Assembly (NCBI GenBank): GCA_002471015.1
Contig: DKPB01000011.1
Coordinates: 1-62,171 of the forward strand
Direction: 5' to 3'
DNA length: 62,171 nucleotides
DNA from: Stenotrophomonas sp. UBA7346
GTDB taxonomy: Bacteria; Pseudomonadota; Gammaproteobacteria; Xanthomonadales; Xanthomonadaceae
A model generated the notes under the pieces. It did no database searches, was not told the origin of the DNA, and saw nothing but the letters and a program-made list of their open reading frames with translations. The first letter of the stretch is position 1. Every line of letters begins with the position of its first letter. Position numbers and translations under genes: made by a program. Positions 53,980 through 62,171 of this stretch are shown one piece after another.

Positions 53980-54963
53980 TCACTCGGCGCCGGGTTTGAC
54001 CTGCTGCAGGTCGCGGCGGTCGTAGGCGTTGACGATGCGCGCCACCAGCGGGTGACGGACCACGTCGCGCGCCTCGAAGAAGGTGAAGCTGACCCCGTCC
54101 ACATCGCGCAATACCTCGATGGCGTCGCGCAGCCCGGATTTGACGTGCTTGGGCAGGTCGGTCTGGGTCAGGTCACCGGTGACCACGGCGGTGGAGCCGA
54201 AGCCCAGGCGGGTCAGGAACATCTTCATCTGCTCGATGGTGGTGTTCTGCGCTTCGTCCAGGATCACGAAGGCATCGTTGAGCGTGCGTCCGCGCATATA
54301 GGCCAACGGCGCGATCTCGATGACGTTCTTTTCCAGCAGCTTGGCCACCTTCTCAACGCCCAGCATCTCATACAGGGCGTCGTACAGCGGGCGCAGATAG
54401 GGGTCGACCTTCTGGGTCAGGTCGCCGGGCAGGAAACCCAGCTTCTCGCCGGCTTCCACTGCCGGCCGCACCAGGATCAGCCGCTGCACGCGGGATTCGT
54501 TCAAGGCCTCCACCGCCATCGCCACGGCCAGGAAGGTCTTGCCGGTGCCGGCCGGGCCGATGCCGAAGTTGATGTCGTGGGTGGTGATCTGGTGCAGGTA
54601 CTTGGACTGGTTTGCACCGCGCCCACGCACCGTGCCGCGCTTGACCTTGATCGCCACTTCCTGCGGCTCGTAGGCCCGGTCAACCACCTGGGCAACGTTG
54701 GCCTGATTCAGGCGCAGGTGGATGGCGTGGCTGTCGAACACGGCATCGGCGGCTTCGGCGTACAGGGCCTTGATCAGCTTTTCCGCCTCGGCGGCGGTCT
54801 TGCCGGGGCCGCTGACGCGGAAAATGTGACCGCGGTTGGCGATCTCCACGCCCAGCTTCAGCTCGATCTGGCGCAGGTGTTCGTCGAACGGGCCACTGAG
54901 ATTGGCCAGGCGCTCGTTGTCGGTCGGTTCCAGGGTGAAATCGTGTTGGTGGCTGGTGGTCAT
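53980..54963 (-). CDS. ybeZ: PhoH-like ATPase (YbeZ)
   Basis: A 327-residue PhoH-family ATPase that works with YbeY in RNA metabolism. A KH-like N-terminal region (about 25-75) precedes the ATPase: Walker A GPAGTGKT at 136-143, Walker B AFVILDEAQN, and TRLGFGSTAVVTGDLTQ. The ATG is at 54963; its stop is 38 bases before the unknown exported protein gene. It follows miaB in the standard order. Confidence 0.92.
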   Translation of the reverse strand: MTTSHQHDFTLEPTDNERLANLSGPFDEHLRQIELKLGVEIANRGHIFRVSGPGKTAAEAEKLIKALYAEAADAVFDSHAIHLRLNQANVAQVVDRAYEPQEVAIKVKRGTVRGRGANQSKYLHQITTHDINFGIGPAGTGKTFLAVAMAVEALNESRVQRLILVRPAVEAGEKLGFLPGDLTQKVDPYLRPLYDALYEMLGVEKVAKLLEKNVIEIAPLAYMRGRTLNDAFVILDEAQNTTIEQMKMFLTRLGFGSTAVVTGDLTQTDLPKHVKSGLRDAIEVLRDVDGVSFTFFEARDVVRHPLVARIVNAYDRRDLQQVKPGAE

Positions 54964-55090
54964 GTGATGGCAGCTCGGTTGGCGGCGTCAACGTGGGCCG
55001 GCGGCGGCCGGACGGATGCCTGCGGGGGAGGTCGGGGCCAGTTCTCCACAAGGGATGTGGATTTGGCGGCGACGAAGCTGTGGATATCGT

Positions 55091-55121
55091 GGCGCAGCCC
55101 TTGAAATACAAGGGCTGCGCC
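55091..55121. other. Perfect 13-bp hairpin upstream of phoH
   Basis: GGCGCAGCCCTTG pairs exactly with CAAGGGCTGCGCC around loop AAATA. It lies between the miaB terminator and the PhoH start, in a 272-base gap without genes. It may be a repeat or an RNA structure in the PhoH leader. Confidence 0.55.
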
Positions 55122-55130
55122 TGGGGTGGT

Positions 55131-55177
55131 CAAAAAACTGCCATGGCCCGGGTGGGCACAGCGTAGCCGGGCCATGG
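55131..55177 (-). terminator. Rho-independent terminator after miaB
   Basis: An 11-bp stem (CCATGGCCCGG / CCGGGCCATGG) with a 15-base loop is followed on the minus strand by CAG and six T. It begins about 58 bases past the miaB stop. Confidence 0.8.
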
Positions 55178-55235
55178 AGGGTAGTCCTGGCATGGCGGAC
55201 AGCCCGGGTGCGCGGGCGCTCCCCGGGGCGGCGGA

Positions 55236-56567
55236 TCAGTCCTGGGTCACCACGCGGCCGCGCAGCGAGTTGCTCAGCGCCTCGGTGATCAGCACATCGA
55301 CGAACTGGCCGACCATGCGCGGGCTGCCGGCGAAGTTGACCGAACGCATGTTCTCGGTCTTGCCGGTGAGCTCGTTGGGGTCCTTGCGCGAGGGGCCTTC
55401 GACCAGCACTGACTGCACGCTGCCGACCATTGCCTGCGAGATGCCGGCGGCATGCGCGTTGATATGCGCCTGCAGGCGCGACAGGCGTGCATGCTTGTCG
55501 GCTTCGCTGGTGGTGTCCTCCAGGTCGGCGGCGGGGGTGCCCGGGCGGCGCGAATAGATGAAGGAGAAGCTCTGGTCGAAACCCACGTCCTCGATCAGCT
55601 TCATGGTCTTGTCGAAGTCGGCGTCGGTCTCGCCGGGGAAGCCGACGATGAAGTCCGAGCTGATCGAGATGTCGGGGCGTACCGCGCGCAGCTTGCGGAT
55701 CTTGGCCTTGAACTCCAGCGCGGTGTAGCCGCGCTTCATCGCGCTGAGCACACGGTCGCTGCCGGCCTGCACCGGCAGGTGCAGGTAGTTGGCCAGTTTC
55801 GGCACGTCGCGGTAGGCGTCCACCAGCGAGTCACTGAACTCCAGCGGGTGCGAGGTGGTGAAGCGGATGCGGCCAATCCCGTCGATCTCGGCCAGGGTGC
55901 GGATCAGCAGGCCGAGGTCGGCAATCTCGCCGTCGCCATAGGGGCCGCGGTAGGCGTTGACATTCTGGCCCAGCAGGTTGATCTCGCGCACGCCCTGCTC
56001 GGCCAGCTGCGCGCATTCCACCACCACGTCCTCGAACGGGCGGCTGACCTCGGTGCCACGGGTGTAGGGCACCACGCAGAACGAGCAGTACTTGGAGCAG
56101 CCTTCCATGATCGAGACGAAGGCCGACGGGCCCTCGGCACGCGGCTCGGGCATGCGGTCGAACTTCTCGATCTCGGGGAAGCTGATATCCACCTGCGGCT
56201 TGTTCTGCTCGCGGCGGGCGCGGATCAGCTCCGGCAGACGGTGCAGGGTCTGCGGGCCGAACACCAGGTCCACATAGGGCGCACGCTTGACGATGGCTTC
56301 GCCTTCCTGCGAGGCGACGCAGCCGCCAACACCGATTATGACGTCACGGCCATTGGCCTTGAGCGCCTTCCAGCGGCCGAGTTGGCTGAATACCTTTTCC
56401 TGTGCTTTCTCGCGGATGGAGCAGGTGTTGACCAGCACCACGTCGGCTTCTTCGGGGTTGTCGGTCAGCTCCAGGCCTTCGGCGGCGGCGAGTACGTCGG
56501 CCATCTTGGTCGAGTCGTACTCGTTCATCTGGCAGCCGTGGGTTTCGATGAAAAGCTTGCGGGACAT
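55236..56567 (-). CDS. miaB: tRNA-2-methylthio-N6-dimethylallyladenosine synthase
   Basis: A 443-residue radical-SAM methylthiotransferase modifying A37 of tRNA. First cluster cysteines are Cys12, Cys49 and Cys83; the radical-SAM cluster is Cys157, Cys161, Cys164 in CSKYCSFC; a TRAM domain ends the protein. The bulk (LAAAEGLELTDNPEEADVVL, SQLGRWKALKANGRDVIIG, LRAVRPDISISSDFIVG) reads like xanthomonad MiaB. The start (MSRKLFIETHGCQMNEYDS) is the short Pseudomonas-type form, and the N-terminal extension that xanthomonad MiaBs usually carry is absent. The lineage switch described in the findings seems to lie in these first codons. Confidence 0.93.
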   Translation of the reverse strand: MSRKLFIETHGCQMNEYDSTKMADVLAAAEGLELTDNPEEADVVLVNTCSIREKAQEKVFSQLGRWKALKANGRDVIIGVGGCVASQEGEAIVKRAPYVDLVFGPQTLHRLPELIRARREQNKPQVDISFPEIEKFDRMPEPRAEGPSAFVSIMEGCSKYCSFCVVPYTRGTEVSRPFEDVVVECAQLAEQGVREINLLGQNVNAYRGPYGDGEIADLGLLIRTLAEIDGIGRIRFTTSHPLEFSDSLVDAYRDVPKLANYLHLPVQAGSDRVLSAMKRGYTALEFKAKIRKLRAVRPDISISSDFIVGFPGETDADFDKTMKLIEDVGFDQSFSFIYSRRPGTPAADLEDTTSEADKHARLSRLQAHINAHAAGISQAMVGSVQSVLVEGPSRKDPNELTGKTENMRSVNFAGSPRMVGQFVDVLITEALSNSLRGRVVTQD

Positions 56568-56574
56568 GTTACGG

Positions 56575-56635
56575 GCCGGCGTTGTTCAAAAAATGACCGG
56601 CGATTATAAGCGTCCGCAGGGGAGGGGGAAAGCGC
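56575..56635 (-). promoter_or_regulatory. Candidate sigma-70 promoter for miaB
   Basis: On the minus strand a perfect -10 hexamer TATAAT lies at 56608-56603, with a weak -35 (TTTCCC) 17 bases before it. The implied transcription start is about 30 bases before the miaB ATG. In sequence style it belongs to the Pseudomonas-like side. Confidence 0.45.
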
Positions 56636-56653
56636 GCGATCGTCGCCTGGCCG

Positions 56654-57190
56654 TCAGGGCGCGAACGGCGAGTCGGCGGCCTGCAGTTCCAGCAGGTACT
56701 CGCGGAAGATCTGCCCAAGCACCTGGGTGGCGATCTCCAGCTCGTCACGGCGCATCTGTGCCGAGACCCGGTCCGCGGTGTCCAGCGCCTCTTCGGCACC
56801 GTTTACCGCCGACATCTTCAGCAGGATGTAGGCCTGCACGTTGCTGGCCGGCACGCCTTCACCACGAAAGAACATGGTGCCGAGGCGGTGCTGCGCCAGC
56901 GCATGGCCTTTCAGCGACGCCTGCTCGAACCAGTGCAGCGCCTTGTTCAGGTCGCGCGGCGCGCGGCGGCCGTCGTAATGGAACTCGCCCAACTCGTATG
57001 CGGCCTGCAGGTCGCCCTGGCTGGCCGCCTGCTGGCAGGCGCGCAGCGCGTCGGGAAGCTCCTCGGGAAGGGTATTGAGGGTGCAGCGGGCCGTTGCCGG
57101 AATCAGCAGGGAATTGCCGCCCGCAGCCGACAGCAGGGGCGATAGAAGCAACAGGCAACCCAACGTAAGGCTGCGACCGGTGCGAATCAT
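56654..57190 (-). CDS. Sel1/TPR-repeat exported protein
   Basis: A 178-residue protein with a signal peptide (about 1-23) and two to three Sel1-type helical repeats (AAYELGEFHYDGRRAPRDLNKALHWFEQA; GHALAQHRLGTMFFRGEGVPASNVQAYI). Such repeats mediate protein binding. In Pseudomonas genomes a tetratricopeptide protein of this size lies directly upstream of miaB (from memory), matching the position here. Molecular role unknown. Confidence 0.82.
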   Translation of the reverse strand: MIRTGRSLTLGCLLLLSPLLSAAGGNSLLIPATARCTLNTLPEELPDALRACQQAASQGDLQAAYELGEFHYDGRRAPRDLNKALHWFEQASLKGHALAQHRLGTMFFRGEGVPASNVQAYILLKMSAVNGAEEALDTADRVSAQMRRDELEIATQVLGQIFREYLLELQAADSPFAP

Positions 57191-57311
57191 GGCTCGAGGC
57201 GCCTCGAAGAGCAGGGCGTTGACAGAACTGGCCGGTCAGAAACGAGCCGGCCGTCACATTATGGATAAGCTCTCGCCGGCTTACAAAGCCTTTCACGGCG
57301 CGGAGTGCCTT

Positions 57312-57926
57312 TTATGCGGACGTTTCGACCCGTTCGTTCGAATTGTTTCGCAGATTCGGCAGCAGCCAGGCCAGCGGCAGGCAAGTCAGACCGAGGCAAA
57401 GCAGCTGGTAATCCGCAAGCGGCAGTGTCGGCCATGGCAGCGCCGCCAGCATCAACACGCAACCCAGCATGCCGGCGCCTGTCGGCAGTCGTGCCGGCCA
57501 TTGCACCAGGCCGGCATAAAGCACCAGCGAGGCGCTGCCGAGACCAAGGCCCAGCGCATAGGGCTCGCTCCAGCCGAGCTGGCGGGCCAGTTCGAAGAAC
57601 GCGCACAGGCCGAGCACCATTCGTCCCCAACTGGGTCTGCTCCAAGTCCATTGGCGTGCCAGCGTCAGCGCGACGGTGCCGATCAGCGGAAAGCCGAGCA
57701 GCAGGGTCGCCTGCAACAGCCAGCGGCGTGCCTCCAGCGTGTCGAAGCCGAACGCCAGTTGCGCCACGGCACAAGCGCCAGTGCCGGCGGCGAGGGCGAA
57801 CGCCAGCTGGACGCAGAACAACGCGGGCTGGTAAGGCTCGCCGTAACCGCGCCGCGCGATGCCGAGACGGATCACGCCAGCTGACGCGGCAAGCGTCAGC
57901 AGCGTGGCTTGCAACAGCTCAGGCAC
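57312..57926 (-). CDS. Polytopic membrane protein of unknown function, Pseudomonas type
   Basis: A 204-residue protein with six to seven hydrophobic segments and few charged residues, typical of an inner-membrane protein; no domain was recognised. It begins with GTG at 57926, five bases after the hemL stop, so it is probably co-transcribed with hemL. A similar uncharacterised membrane protein follows hemL in Pseudomonas (from memory), supporting the Pseudomonas-like origin of the segment. Confidence 0.78.
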   Translation of the reverse strand: MPELLQATLLTLAASAGVIRLGIARRGYGEPYQPALFCVQLAFALAAGTGACAVAQLAFGFDTLEARRWLLQATLLLGFPLIGTVALTLARQWTWSRPSWGRMVLGLCAFFELARQLGWSEPYALGLGLGSASLVLYAGLVQWPARLPTGAGMLGCVLMLAALPWPTLPLADYQLLCLGLTCLPLAWLLPNLRNNSNERVETSA

Positions 57927-57931
57927 CGGAT

Positions 57932-59215
57932 TTATGCCAGCTTGGCAAAGGCGCGCTCGGCGGCGTCCAGGGTAATCTTCAGCTCGGTTTCGCCATGGGC
58001 GATGGAGGTGAAGCCCGCCTCGAACGCGCTTGGTGCCAGGTATACACCGCCGTCCAGCATCAGATGGAAGAAGTGCTTGAAGCGCTCGGCGTCGCTGGCC
58101 ATCACGTCGGCGAAGGTGACGATGTCGTCGGCCCCGCTGAAATACAGGCCGAACATGCCGCCGACCTGGGTGGTGACGAACGGAATGCCAGCTGCCTCGG
58201 CGCGTTCCTTAAGGCCGGCCAGCATGCGCGTGGTGTAGTCGGTGAGCTCGGCATGGAAGCCGGGGCGGCTGATCAGATTCAGCGTGGTCAGGCCTGCAGC
58301 CATCGCCAGCGGGTTCCCCGACAGGGTGCCGGCCTGGTAGACCGGGCCGAGCGGCGCGACGCATTCCATGATGGCGCGCTTGCCGCCGAAGCAGCCGACC
58401 GGCATGCCGCCGCCAATGATCTTGCCGAAGGTGGACATGTCCGGCGTGACGCCGAAATGCGCCTGGGCACCGCCGAGGGCGACACGGAAACCGGTCATCA
58501 CCTCGTCGAAGATCAGCACCACGCCGTGCTTGTCGCACAGGCTGCGCAGGCCCTCGAGGAAGCCCGGCGCCGGCGGCACGCAGTTCATGTTGCCGGCCAC
58601 CGGTTCGACGATGATGCAGGCGACCTGTTCACCTTTCTCGGCCAGTGTGGCCTCGACTTCGGCCAGGTCGTTGTAGGCCAGGGTCAGGGTGTGCTTGGCG
58701 AAATCCGCCGGTACGCCGGCCGAGCTGGGCACGCCCTGGGTCAGGGCGCCGGAACCGGCCTTGACCAGCAGGCTGTCGGAGTGGCCGTGGTAGCAACCTT
58801 CGAACTTGATGATGGCGTCGCGACCGGTGTAGCCGCGGGCCAGGCGGATCGCGCTCATGGTCGCTTCGGTGCCGGAACTGACCATGCGCACCATCTCCAT
58901 CGACGGCACCAGGCTACAGACCAGCTCGGCCATCTGGGTTTCCATGGCCGTCGGCGCACCGTAGGACAGACCGTGGTCGAGCTGGCGGCGCACCGCGTCG
59001 AGCACGTCCGGGTGGCTGTGGCCGAGGATCATCGGGCCCCAGGAGCCGACGTAGTCGACATAGCGCTTGTCGTCCTCGTCGATGACGTAGGCGCCCTCGG
59101 CGTGTTTGAGGAACAGCGGCGTGCCGCCGACGCTGCGGAAGGCGCGCACCGGTGAGTTGACGCCGCCGGGGATATGGGTCTGGGCGCTGGCGAACAGTAT
59201 TTCGGAACGGGACAT
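57932..59215 (-). CDS. hemL: Glutamate-1-semialdehyde 2,1-aminomutase
   Basis: A 427-residue PLP enzyme making 5-aminolevulinate in the C5 heme pathway. Catalytic Lys265 lies in STFGKIIGGGMPVG, Asp237 in IFDEVMTGFR, and the gating-loop GSGALTQGVPSSAGVP is present. The start MSRSEILFASAQTHIPGGVNSPVRAF follows the Pseudomonas pattern closely; Stenotrophomonas HemL starts and reads differently. It is the third gene of a thiD-thiE-hemL cluster, the Pseudomonas order, with a 53-base gap after thiE. Confidence 0.96.
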   Translation of the reverse strand: MSRSEILFASAQTHIPGGVNSPVRAFRSVGGTPLFLKHAEGAYVIDEDDKRYVDYVGSWGPMILGHSHPDVLDAVRRQLDHGLSYGAPTAMETQMAELVCSLVPSMEMVRMVSSGTEATMSAIRLARGYTGRDAIIKFEGCYHGHSDSLLVKAGSGALTQGVPSSAGVPADFAKHTLTLAYNDLAEVEATLAEKGEQVACIIVEPVAGNMNCVPPAPGFLEGLRSLCDKHGVVLIFDEVMTGFRVALGGAQAHFGVTPDMSTFGKIIGGGMPVGCFGGKRAIMECVAPLGPVYQAGTLSGNPLAMAAGLTTLNLISRPGFHAELTDYTTRMLAGLKERAEAAGIPFVTTQVGGMFGLYFSGADDIVTFADVMASDAERFKHFFHLMLDGGVYLAPSAFEAGFTSIAHGETELKITLDAAERAFAKLA

Positions 59216-59268
59216 GCTGAACCTCTCGAAAAGAAGATGGGCGGGGCGGCGATGGCCCGCCGATGAAA

Positions 59269-59910
59269 TCAGGGGGTTGCGAACAGCCGACTGAAGGCTT
59301 GTGCGCGTTGTTCGACCTCGGCGGCCGAGTCGGCGGCGAACAGCGCGTGAATCACGGCGATCAGGTCGGCGCCCTGGGCGATCAGTCGTGGCGCCGTGTC
59401 CAGGGTGATGCCGCCAATCGCGACGATGGGTTGGCGAAAACGCGCACGGGCCTGTTGCAGCAAGGCATCGTCGGCGGCTGGGGCGCCGGGTTTGGTATTG
59501 GAATTGAAGAAACGACCGAAGGCGACATAGCTGGCGCCGTCCTCGATGGCCCGCTCGGCCAGTGTCAGCTGTGCATGGCAGGTGGCGCCGACGATCGCCT
59601 GCGGACCGAGCCGTTCACGGGCGATGGCCAGCGAGCCGTCTTCCTGGCCCAGGTGCAGGCCGACGCCCAGATGGGCGGCCAGCTCCAGGTCGTCGTTGAT
59701 GATCAGCGCCGCGCCGTGGCGCGCGCAGAGTTCGGCCAGTGCCTGGGCTTCACGCTGGCGGCGCGCTTCGTCGCCGGATTTGTCGCGGTACTGCAACAGC
59801 CGCACGCCGCCGCGCAGCGCGGCTTCAACGTAAGGTAGCAGGCGACCTTCGGCGAGCAACTGGCTGTCAGTGATCGCGTAGAGCCCGCGCAGCAGAGATG
59901 TTTCGTTCAT
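59269..59910 (-). CDS. thiE: Thiamine-phosphate synthase
   Basis: A 213-residue TIM-barrel enzyme joining the pyrimidine and thiazole phosphates of thiamine. Family motifs are LLQYRDKS, NDDLELAAHLGVGLHLGQED, GATCHAQ, YVAFGRFFNSNTKPGA and AIGGIT. ATG at 59910 has GAGG eight bases upstream; a GTG at 59928 overlapping the thiD stop is the alternative. It is encoded between thiD and hemL as in Pseudomonas. Confidence 0.93.
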   Translation of the reverse strand: MNETSLLRGLYAITDSQLLAEGRLLPYVEAALRGGVRLLQYRDKSGDEARRQREAQALAELCARHGAALIINDDLELAAHLGVGLHLGQEDGSLAIARERLGPQAIVGATCHAQLTLAERAIEDGASYVAFGRFFNSNTKPGAPAADDALLQQARARFRQPIVAIGGITLDTAPRLIAQGADLIAVIHALFAADSAAEVEQRAQAFSRLFATP

Positions 59911-59924
59911 GCGCCGTGCCTCGC

Positions 59925-60716
59925 TCACAGTTCCAGCGGCAGACGGCGCGGGATGTACTGGCCGTGGCCCGGGGCTTCGGCGTCGCGCAGGGTGCGCCAG
60001 GTGTAGTCGAGGGCGGACTCGACCGCGCTGGTCAGGCTCTCACCCAGGGCCAGGCGGCCGGCGAGGGTGCTGGCCAGGGTGCAGCCCGAGCCGTGATAGC
60101 TGCCCGGCAACCGCTGGCAGGTGAAGGTGTGCAGGCTGCCGTCGCGGGCGTACAGCCGGTTGTGAACTTCGGTTTCGTCGCCATGGCCGCCGGTGATCAG
60201 CAGATGGCCTATGTAGGGGAGCAGCTTCTCGGCGCACTGATCCGCCGTGCCATTGGGCAGCTCGGCCAGAATCTGCGCCTCGGGCAGGTTCGGTGTGGCG
60301 ATGGTGGCGACCGGGAACAGTCGCTCGCGCATGGCGAAGCCGACTTCGTCGCGGCCCAGCGCGCCGCCGCCGCCGGCACGCAATACCGGGTCGCAGACCA
60401 GCGGTACGCCGGGCAGCTTGCGCATGATGTCGAGCACGGTGTCGACCATCTCGACCGAGCCGAGCATGCCCAGCTTGACGGCGGCGACCGGCAGGTCGGC
60501 GATCACCGCGTTGGCCTGGGCCATGACCCAGTCGCGGTCGAGCACGCGGAAATCGGAAACATCGACGGTGTCCTGCACGGTCAGCGCAGTAACGGTCGGA
60601 GCGGCATGGCAGCCCTGGGCGAGCAGGGCCTCGATGTCCGCCTGCAGACCGGCACCACCACTGGGATCGTGGCCGGAAAGGCAGAGGACGACGGGACGGG
60701 AAGTTGGCGTTTTCAT
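59925..60716 (-). CDS. thiD: Hydroxymethylpyrimidine/phosphomethylpyrimidine kinase
   Basis: A 263-residue ribokinase-fold enzyme that phosphorylates HMP and HMP-P in thiamine synthesis. Motifs are LCLSGHDPSGGAGLQADIEA, VTALTVQDT, DPVLRAGGGGALG, LITGGHGDETEVHN and GSGCTLASTLAGRLA. The stop overlaps the possible GTG start of thiE. The long frame that continues upstream into the AidB-like gene is antisense shadow; the ATG at 60716 gives the true N-terminus. No TPP riboswitch could be identified before it. Confidence 0.93.
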   Translation of the reverse strand: MKTPTSRPVVLCLSGHDPSGGAGLQADIEALLAQGCHAAPTVTALTVQDTVDVSDFRVLDRDWVMAQANAVIADLPVAAVKLGMLGSVEMVDTVLDIMRKLPGVPLVCDPVLRAGGGGALGRDEVGFAMRERLFPVATIATPNLPEAQILAELPNGTADQCAEKLLPYIGHLLITGGHGDETEVHNRLYARDGSLHTFTCQRLPGSYHGSGCTLASTLAGRLALGESLTSAVESALDYTWRTLRDAEAPGHGQYIPRRLPLEL

Positions 60717-60905
60717 GGCGTGCGAGCTTAGCACTAAACGACGGGAAGACGATAAGAAGCGCCTGGGCTGGAAAGCTGGACGCAAAGGCGTTTCCGAGCT
60801 GGATGACGCCCAGGAAGCGTCCCTTGATTTGGCCGATACCGCGCTTTTTTGCGGCCATGGTCCATGCTTCACTGGGTCGCACCCCTGAGCCATGGAGCAA
60901 TCGCC

Positions 60906-62171
60906 ATGCAGCCGCATCTTCTTGCCGAAACCCATGAAGTCACCAACCAGGTGCCGCCACTCGAAGGCGCCAACCTCTACCGGCTCGACGTGCCGTTGCA
61001 GGAATGGGTCCGGCGTTATCAGGGCGGCTGGGCCGAAGCGCGCCTGGACGCCTATGGCGCGCTCGCGGGCGTGCCGCTGATGATGGCGGGTTTTCTCGCC
61101 AACGAGAACAAGCCGCTGTTCCGCAGCCATGATCGCTACGGTCATCGCATCGATCAGGTGGATTTTCATCCGGCCTATCACCAGTTGATGCAGGCCGCCA
61201 TCGAGCACGGCATTCCCTCGTTGCCCTGGACCGATCCTCGACCGGGCGCCCATGTGGCCCGCGCAGGTCTGATGTACCTGCACAACCAGGCTGAAGCGGG
61301 CAGCAGCTGTCCGCTCACCATGACCTTCGCCAGCGTCCCTGCCCTGAAGTTGCAGCCGGATGTCGCCGCGAAGTGGCTGCCCAAGGTGCTGGCGACCGAA
61401 TACGACCCGCGCAACGTGCCGGTCGGCGACAAGCGTGGCGCCACCATCGGCATGGCCATGACGGAAAAGCAGGGCGGCACCGATGTGCGCGCCAATACCA
61501 CCCGGGCCTGGCCGGTCGGTGCCGGCGGGCCGGGCCAGCCGTACGAGCTGGTCGGGCACAAGTGGTTCTGCTCGGCGCCCATGTGCGATGCTTTCCTGAC
61601 CCTGGCGCAGACCGACAAGGGGCTGTCCTGTTTCCTGCTGCCGCGTCATCGCCCGGACGGCACACGCAACGCCTTCTACATCCAGCGGTTGAAGAACAAG
61701 CTGGGCAACTGGGCCAACGCCTCCAGCGAGGTCGAATACCGTGGTGCGCTGGCCTGGCTGATCGGCGAGGAGGGGCGCGGGGTGGCGACCATCATCGAAA
61801 TGGTCGCCATGACCCGCTTCGACTGCATGATCGGCTCCAGCTCGCTGATGCGTCAGGCATTGACCCAGGCCCTCCATCACTGCGCGCACCGCCAGATCGG
61901 CGGGCGGGCGCTGATCGAGCAGCCGCTGATGCGGAACGTGCTGGCCGACCTGGCATTGGAAAGCGAAGCGGCGTTGGCGCTGACATTGCGCATGGGCCGT
62001 GCGCTGGATAATCCGGATGACGAGCAGGAAGCCGGATTCGCCCGTCTGGTCACGGCTGTCGGCAAGTACTGGATCTGCAAGCGCGCGCCGAACATGATCG
62101 CCGAGGCGTCCGAGTGCCTGGGCGGCGCCGGTTATGTCGAGGAGACCATACTGCCGCGGCTGTACCGCGAG
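60906..62171 (+). CDS. AidB-like acyl-CoA dehydrogenase family protein (3' end cut by window)
   Basis: The first 422 residues of an acyl-CoA dehydrogenase-fold flavoprotein of the AidB type. Visible parts are FLANENKPLFRSHDRYGHRI, SSCPLTMTFASVPAL, the FAD-site stretch GMAMTEKQGGTDVRANTTRA, GHKWFCSAPMCDAFL and CLGGAGYVEETILPRLYRE, where the sequence runs off the edge. E. coli AidB (541 residues) is induced by alkylating agents; a role here in DNA protection is inferred. The frame has no stop inside the window. It is divergent from thiD, again the Pseudomonas neighbourhood (from memory). No Ada protein is nearby. Confidence 0.85.
   Translation, partial: MQPHLLAETHEVTNQVPPLEGANLYRLDVPLQEWVRRYQGGWAEARLDAYGALAGVPLMMAGFLANENKPLFRSHDRYGHRIDQVDFHPAYHQLMQAAIEHGIPSLPWTDPRPGAHVARAGLMYLHNQAEAGSSCPLTMTFASVPALKLQPDVAAKWLPKVLATEYDPRNVPVGDKRGATIGMAMTEKQGGTDVRANTTRAWPVGAGGPGQPYELVGHKWFCSAPMCDAFLTLAQTDKGLSCFLLPRHRPDGTRNAFYIQRLKNKLGNWANASSEVEYRGALAWLIGEEGRGVATIIEMVAMTRFDCMIGSSSLMRQALTQALHHCAHRQIGGRALIEQPLMRNVLADLALESEAALALTLRMGRALDNPDDEQEAGFARLVTAVGKYWICKRAPNMIAEASECLGGAGYVEETILPRLYRE

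Noticed and set aside
55236..56567. Frameshift or truncation in miaB at the lineage junction
   Set aside because: The frame is intact from ATG to stop with all six cluster cysteines; only the N-terminal style changes.
60717..60905. Possible TPP riboswitch before thiD
   Set aside because: No conserved CUGAGA/ACCUGA pair was seen in the divergent gap.
59925..61889. 654-codon frame suggesting ThiD fused to an N-terminal domain
   Set aside because: The extra part is the exact antisense of the AidB-like gene; ThiD has a normal start at 60716.

Overview
The window is high-GC, densely packed Gammaproteobacterial chromosome. From base 1 to about 56.5 kb the proteins (MiaB body, YbeY, PhoH, CorC, oleate hydratase, CcoG, putrescine genes) read as Xanthomonadaceae. 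The intergenic gaps carry GTAG-headed REP palindromes (TGCCGAGCCATGCTCGGCA) of the kind described in Stenotrophomonas, so a Stenotrophomonas-like host is the best guess. From about 56.6 kb to the end the genes (TPR protein, small membrane protein, HemL, ThiE, ThiD, AidB-like acyl-CoA dehydrogenase) look like Pseudomonas in both sequence and order, and the REP elements are absent. The change falls at the 5' end of miaB, inside a block whose order (corC, ybeY, phoH, miaB) both lineages share. This is either a recombination joint or a chimeric assembly, and it is the most important thing to check.

Layout. 0.1-8.9 kb: two divergent TonB-dependent receptors around a candidate Fur box. One leads an iron-uptake cluster (DUF3649, PepSY, DUF3325); the other is coupled to a Tat-exported PLP enzyme resembling the periplasmic pyoverdine-tailoring enzyme PvdN. 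9.1-12.4 kb: DUF445, two small membrane proteins and an orphan ParB-like protein. 12.5-19.4 kb: a PuuC-type aldehyde dehydrogenase, ABM monooxygenase, double-PepSY secreted protein, oleate hydratase, MFS transporter and a bacteriohemerythrin with a perfect FNR box. 19.5-26 kb: a REC-REC-GGDEF diguanylate cyclase, then putrescine genes (PuuB, PuuD, PuuA-like, PotF-like lipoprotein). 26-30 kb: a REP array, then oxygen-limitation genes (short CcoG, truncated hemoglobin, HemN) with FNR-type boxes. 30-40 kb: tRNA-Leu(UAA), a UDP-sugar dehydrogenase and housekeeping enzymes. 40-47 kb: a DUF47/Pit phosphate module, PotGHI putrescine importer and a succinate-semialdehyde dehydrogenase. 47-56.6 kb: Tat-exported M24 peptidase, CorA, DUF4105, CorC, YbeY, PhoH, MiaB. 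56.6-62.2 kb: the Pseudomonas-like segment.

How the genes work together. PotF-PotGHI import putrescine. PuuA, PuuB, PuuC and PuuD convert it through gamma-glutamylated intermediates to GABA, and the 45.4 kb dehydrogenase would finish the route to succinate; no GABA aminotransferase is visible. Hemerythrin, hemoglobin, HemN and CcoG form a plausible low-oxygen response set. ThiD and ThiE overlap and supply thiamine; HemL follows them. Long antisense reading frames are GC-rich shadows and were not annotated. All identifications are by eye, without database searches.
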